Shown here piece after piece: positions 10,770-13,444 of a stretch of 13,444 nucleotides of DNA. The position numbers and the translations under genes were made by a program. The stretch is taken from assembly GCA_016987375.1 (NCBI GenBank), contig PJRA01000016.1:1773214-1786657 (forward strand), written 5' to 3'. This stretch comes from Brachionus koreanus (taxonomy: Eukaryota; Rotifera; Eurotatoria; Ploima; Brachionidae). The notes beneath the pieces were generated by a model, which worked only from the letters and a program-made list of their open reading frames with translations, ran no database searches and had not been told where the DNA came from. Each line of letters begins with the position of its first letter. Within the stretch, counting starts at the first letter, position 1.

Positions 10770-11419
10770 TTAATTTTCTTCTAATTCAGCAGCATTTTGC
10801 TCACTTGTCTCTTCCATCACCACTTCGACTTTTTCTCGTTTTTTGCTAGCTTTTTTATTTTTGTTCAAAGCGATTAATTTTTCTTTGCTGGCCTTCAAAT
10901 CTTCAAGTCTCTGCTTGGCCATTTCATGTATTTCGTCAAGCTCCGGATTAACAGCTAAACAAAGAATAGAAAGAATAAGCGTTTTTTCCTGATTTCAAAA
11001 TTACCATGCGGAGCTTTGATCAAATGCATAAATTTTGTTATTTCTTTCAGGTCGTCTTCATTTCGATTGTCTGTGCCAACTTGGAGACGATTCATTATGA
11101 ATTGCCGCTGACGTCTTTGCTTAATTTCCTCTATTCTTTCCATGGCACGAATAGTACTCTGCCACAACTCTCTGCTGTACTTGACAGGCTCGTTTCGACG
11201 CTGCTCGAACTCGAAAACCTTGTCCACAGCCAACTCTTTGCCAGTTGCTTTGCGGTAAGCTTTGGTCCATCGGCATTTGCGCGGATTTCTCTTCTTTTTG
11301 AACGCTCTGTGACACTTGGAGCGGCAAAATTTGAACACTTTGCAATCATTGCGCACAAATGTTATGCCATGACCGGGATAGACTTTTGACGAACAAAAAA
11401 AACAAGGCTCTAGTCTCAT
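10770..11419 (-). CDS. RSL24D1: Ribosome biogenesis protein RSL24D1 (Rlp24), two exons
   Basis: Rlp24 holds the place of ribosomal protein eL24 on pre-60S particles and is later exchanged for it in the cytoplasm, a step that in yeast depends on the AAA-ATPase Drg1. Exons 11419-11005 and 10954-10770 flank a 50-nt intron (phase 1); the product is 199 residues, longer than human (163) and equal to yeast (199). The start [18 protein letters not shown] matches the family, with the L24e zinc finger cysteines at 6, 9, 32 and 36. The following block ([41 protein letters not shown]) is highly conserved. The helix [16 protein letters not shown] leads to HLIKAPHG, where the intron falls. Exon 2 encodes a Lys/Glu-rich tail ending EEN, probably coiled and dispensable for the finger. 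It lies 232 bp downstream of another ribosome assembly gene on the same strand. Confidence 0.96.
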
Positions 11420-11651
11420 TTTGTTTCATTAAAAATTGAAATAATAATCTTTTTTATTTTTTTTGTAGTCAGGTATATAAATTTATTTAAAAGCAGCTAA
11501 GTAAAGCATGTGTTTGCATACCAATCTTGTGAAAATTAACCTAACATTAAGTTGAGGAGAAAAAAATTTTAAAATAAAAAATTTATTTTCACTAAAAATT
11601 ATTATTATTATTATTTTTTTTATTTTTATTTTAATTATTAAAATAAATGAT
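11420..11651. other. Spacer between SRFBP1-like gene and RSL24D1, with (ATT)6
   Basis: This 232-bp gap holds the 3' UTR of the upstream gene, the RSL24D1 leader, and presumably its promoter. A simple repeat of six ATT units occupies 11598-11615. A TATA-like TTTATATACC lies on the minus strand about 60 bp before the RSL24D1 start; in such AT-rich DNA it has little weight. Confidence 0.5.
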
Positions 11652-13324
11652 TCATTCATCATCGTCGAATTTTATTTTCTTGCCTTCAAATTTCATTAAT
11701 TTGGCTTTTTCTTCGGACAATTTTTTAGCCTGCCAAGAAGGATGCAGCTTTGAAATGTCTTCTTTTGGCTTGTTGTCAAAATTTTTATTATATTCAAATT
11801 TTCGCCTATTGTCTTGAGGCCTGTCGAACTTTCTAAAATTAGATTGTCTGTCAAAGTCTTTTCTAAATGGCCTGCTATCGTTTGAAAGCGAATTTTTGAA
11901 CGAATTTCTTCCCATTTCTCTTCGCTTGTCCCTAAAATCCTCTCGTTTTCTTTTATACTTATCATAGCTAGAATAACTAACTGGTTCGAAATCATAAGAT
12001 TTTCTGGTTGATCTGAAGTCATCGTTTCCCTGAATTTCATTACCATTTTGATCCAAAAAAAATGGATCCTCCATTGCTTTTAGAGTTTCTTGGGATTCTA
12101 TTTTTTGGCTATTTTCTTCCAAAGGCAATTCATCATAGTCTTTTATCTCGTCTAAATTAATTTGCTTGATTAACATATGAGACGGTTTTTCACCAATTAC
12201 CAATGGTTTCAAATTTTTGTCCTGTTTTTTGTCTTTCAATTCTAAATTTGATTTAGAGAAAACAAATTTTTCGCTTAGATCAACCGATTCATCCTCTTGG
12301 CTTTGAGAATCTTCTTCCACATGGTTCCATTTATCGTCATCGTGACTATCATAGCCCTCTGATAAATCTGAATCATTTTTTTCTATTAAATCACATTGCT
12401 CTATTTTTTCTTTGACTGGATTTTCAACTACTAATGGAGCTTTTTCTTCAACGGATTCATTAGTTAAAATTTTTTGCTCTGAATTTTGGGTGATTTTTTC
12501 TGACTCTTCCAAATCACTTTCTTCTTTCTCAGGCTTCAATTTACTTTCGATTTCTTTAAGGAGTCGATTTTTTTCCTTCCAATTTTTTCTTTTTTCGCAT
12601 CGAGCCTTGTATTTTATGAAAACTTCCTTCCAGTTTGGTATCTTAGGATCATTTTTAATTTCCTCAATAGCCTTTTGTATCGGCTTGCTAAATGCCACTC
12701 TAGCCAGAGCTATTTTTTCATTGCTTAAACTTTTCTAAAATGAAAATTTAAAATTTAGAAAATAATTAAACTAATTCTTTTTTTCAAAGAATACATTATT
12801 AGCCTTAATAAATTGGTCGAATGATGCCTCTTCATTATCAAACGCAAATATGGCTATATCATTAAATTTTTGTTTCTTTAATAAAAAAAAAAATTATAAT
12901 TTAAAATTTTAATTTAAAATTGATTAAAAAATACTTTTATGTAATCAATTTCCTCTTTTAAATGTTGACATTTTCTTTTATTTTTTTCCAGCTGGGCTTC
13001 ATTACCTCTAAATAAAGTTAGAGAATATATTTTATTCATATTTAGTTTTGTTTTTAATTTTTACTTTTTTTTTGCCAGAAGTTTGATTTGGCGAACAATT
13101 TTTGTATTTTGAAATATTTTGGCTTTTCTAATGATGTCTTTAATAGCAACAATCTTTTAAAGAATCAAAGATTTAAGAGAAAATTGTTAAAAATTTTAAA
13201 GATCTAATACCCTGTTGTTGAAGGCAAATAAAGTTTCGCTCAAAGTCTGATCAAAAAAATTGAGAATTAAATTTTTAAGATGATTTTGAATGTAATCAAT
13301 TACCTTGTTGTCTTTTTCGGTCAT
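11652..13324 (-). CDS. SRFBP1: SRFBP1/BUD22-like nucleolar protein, six exons
   Basis: The yeast family member Bud22 acts in 18S rRNA processing and 40S assembly; human SRFBP1 (p49/STRAP) also binds serum response factor. Exons: 13324-13304, 13246-13211, 13153-13065, 13007-12935, 12875-12795, 12734-11652; 460 residues, all junctions in phase, introns 57-60 nt or so. The GTG at 12698 is not the start. The N-terminal basic helix reads IVAIKDIIRKAKIFQNTKIV, then KKKGNEAQLEKNKRK and LKEEIDYIK, matching SRFBP1 KKGTEDALLKNQRR. Next come ASFDQFIKANN and EKIALARVAFSKPI, like ERAIARLAVHPLL. A long acidic low-complexity middle (with DPFFLD near residue 313) is followed by an Arg/Phe/Asp-rich stretch (YDKYKRKREDFRDKRRE, FRKFDRPQDNRRKFEYNK) and the diagnostic C-terminus LHPSWQAKK...FEGKKIKFDDDE. 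The tiny first exon (MTEKDNK) is the least certain part; the human protein is 429 residues. Confidence 0.9.
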
Positions 13325-13444
13325 TTTGAGTATTTTTTGTAACTAAATACCCTAAAAAAAAAATTTTAAAAAATTCAAATTATGGTGTTTTTTGGTTAAA
13401 GTTGAGCATGATTTAAATTTTTTTTTGTTAAATTCAAAGCAAAC
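13325..13444. other. Upstream flank and leader of the SRFBP1-like gene
   Basis: Only A/T-rich leader is visible. A T-run followed by AG (TTTTTTTTTAG, ending at 13352) stands 27 nt before the ATG and resembles a 3' splice site, as in the PARS2 and septin leaders. No further upstream coding exon is seen before the window ends. Confidence 0.4.

Noticed and set aside
11006..11389. 127-residue plus-strand frame opposite RSL24D1
   Set aside because: It is the antisense of a strongly conserved coding exon and resembles no family.
11652..12698. SRFBP1-like gene as a single exon starting at GTG
   Set aside because: The frame continues upstream to an acceptor at 12735, and five further exons carry the conserved N-terminal half.

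Overview
The window is nuclear DNA from a small-genome, very AT-rich animal (about three quarters A+T by eye). Genes have short GT-AG introns, mostly 49-66 nt and AT-rich, and long stretches between genes are almost pure A/T. Animal origin rests on a metazoan-type p90 ribosomal S6 kinase whose N-terminus begins MPLAGLSDP, as vertebrate RSKs do, together with a septin of the SEPT2/4/5 class. A rotifer or another AT-rich invertebrate would fit, but nothing here fixes the phylum. No bacterial, viral, CRISPR or RNA gene was recognised.

All five genes lie on the minus strand, so they read from right to left. (1) 13324-11652, six exons: an SRFBP1/BUD22-like nucleolar factor. (2) 11419-10770, two exons: RSL24D1/Rlp24, a 60S subunit assembly factor. 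(3) 10314-8833, one exon: PARS2, the mitochondrial prolyl-tRNA synthetase. (4) 7388-5489, eight exons, with a possible extra first exon at 7862-7788: a septin. (5) 2048-1, four exons, cut by the window edge: RSK (RPS6KA family) with its whole N-terminal kinase domain and linker. The exon models were built by joining conserved family segments across GT-AG introns, with reading phase checked at every junction. Both non-ATG openings (TTG in PARS2, GTG in SRFBP1) were replaced by proper starts.

Three genes serve protein synthesis: BUD22-type factors act in small-subunit rRNA maturation, Rlp24 in large-subunit assembly, PARS2 in mitochondrial translation. RSK signals growth to the translation machinery. 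The septin is a cytoskeletal GTPase. No tight operon is evident: gaps are about 230, 450, 970-1440 and 3440 bp.

The clearest non-gene element is a 221-bp GC-richer foldback element (7088-7308) with about 55-nt imperfect terminal inverted repeats and an 8-bp near-perfect target duplication. This is the signature of a non-autonomous hAT-type MITE. It sits inside a septin intron that would otherwise be about 69 nt. Other points are possible alternative first exons for septin and RSK, tandem splice acceptors in septin, a long Ser/Asn- and Pro-rich RSK linker, acceptor-like sites just upstream of several start codons, and three perfect palindromes. I saw no convincing undescribed system; the best leads are the MITE-in-intron arrangement and the septin 5' exon choice.
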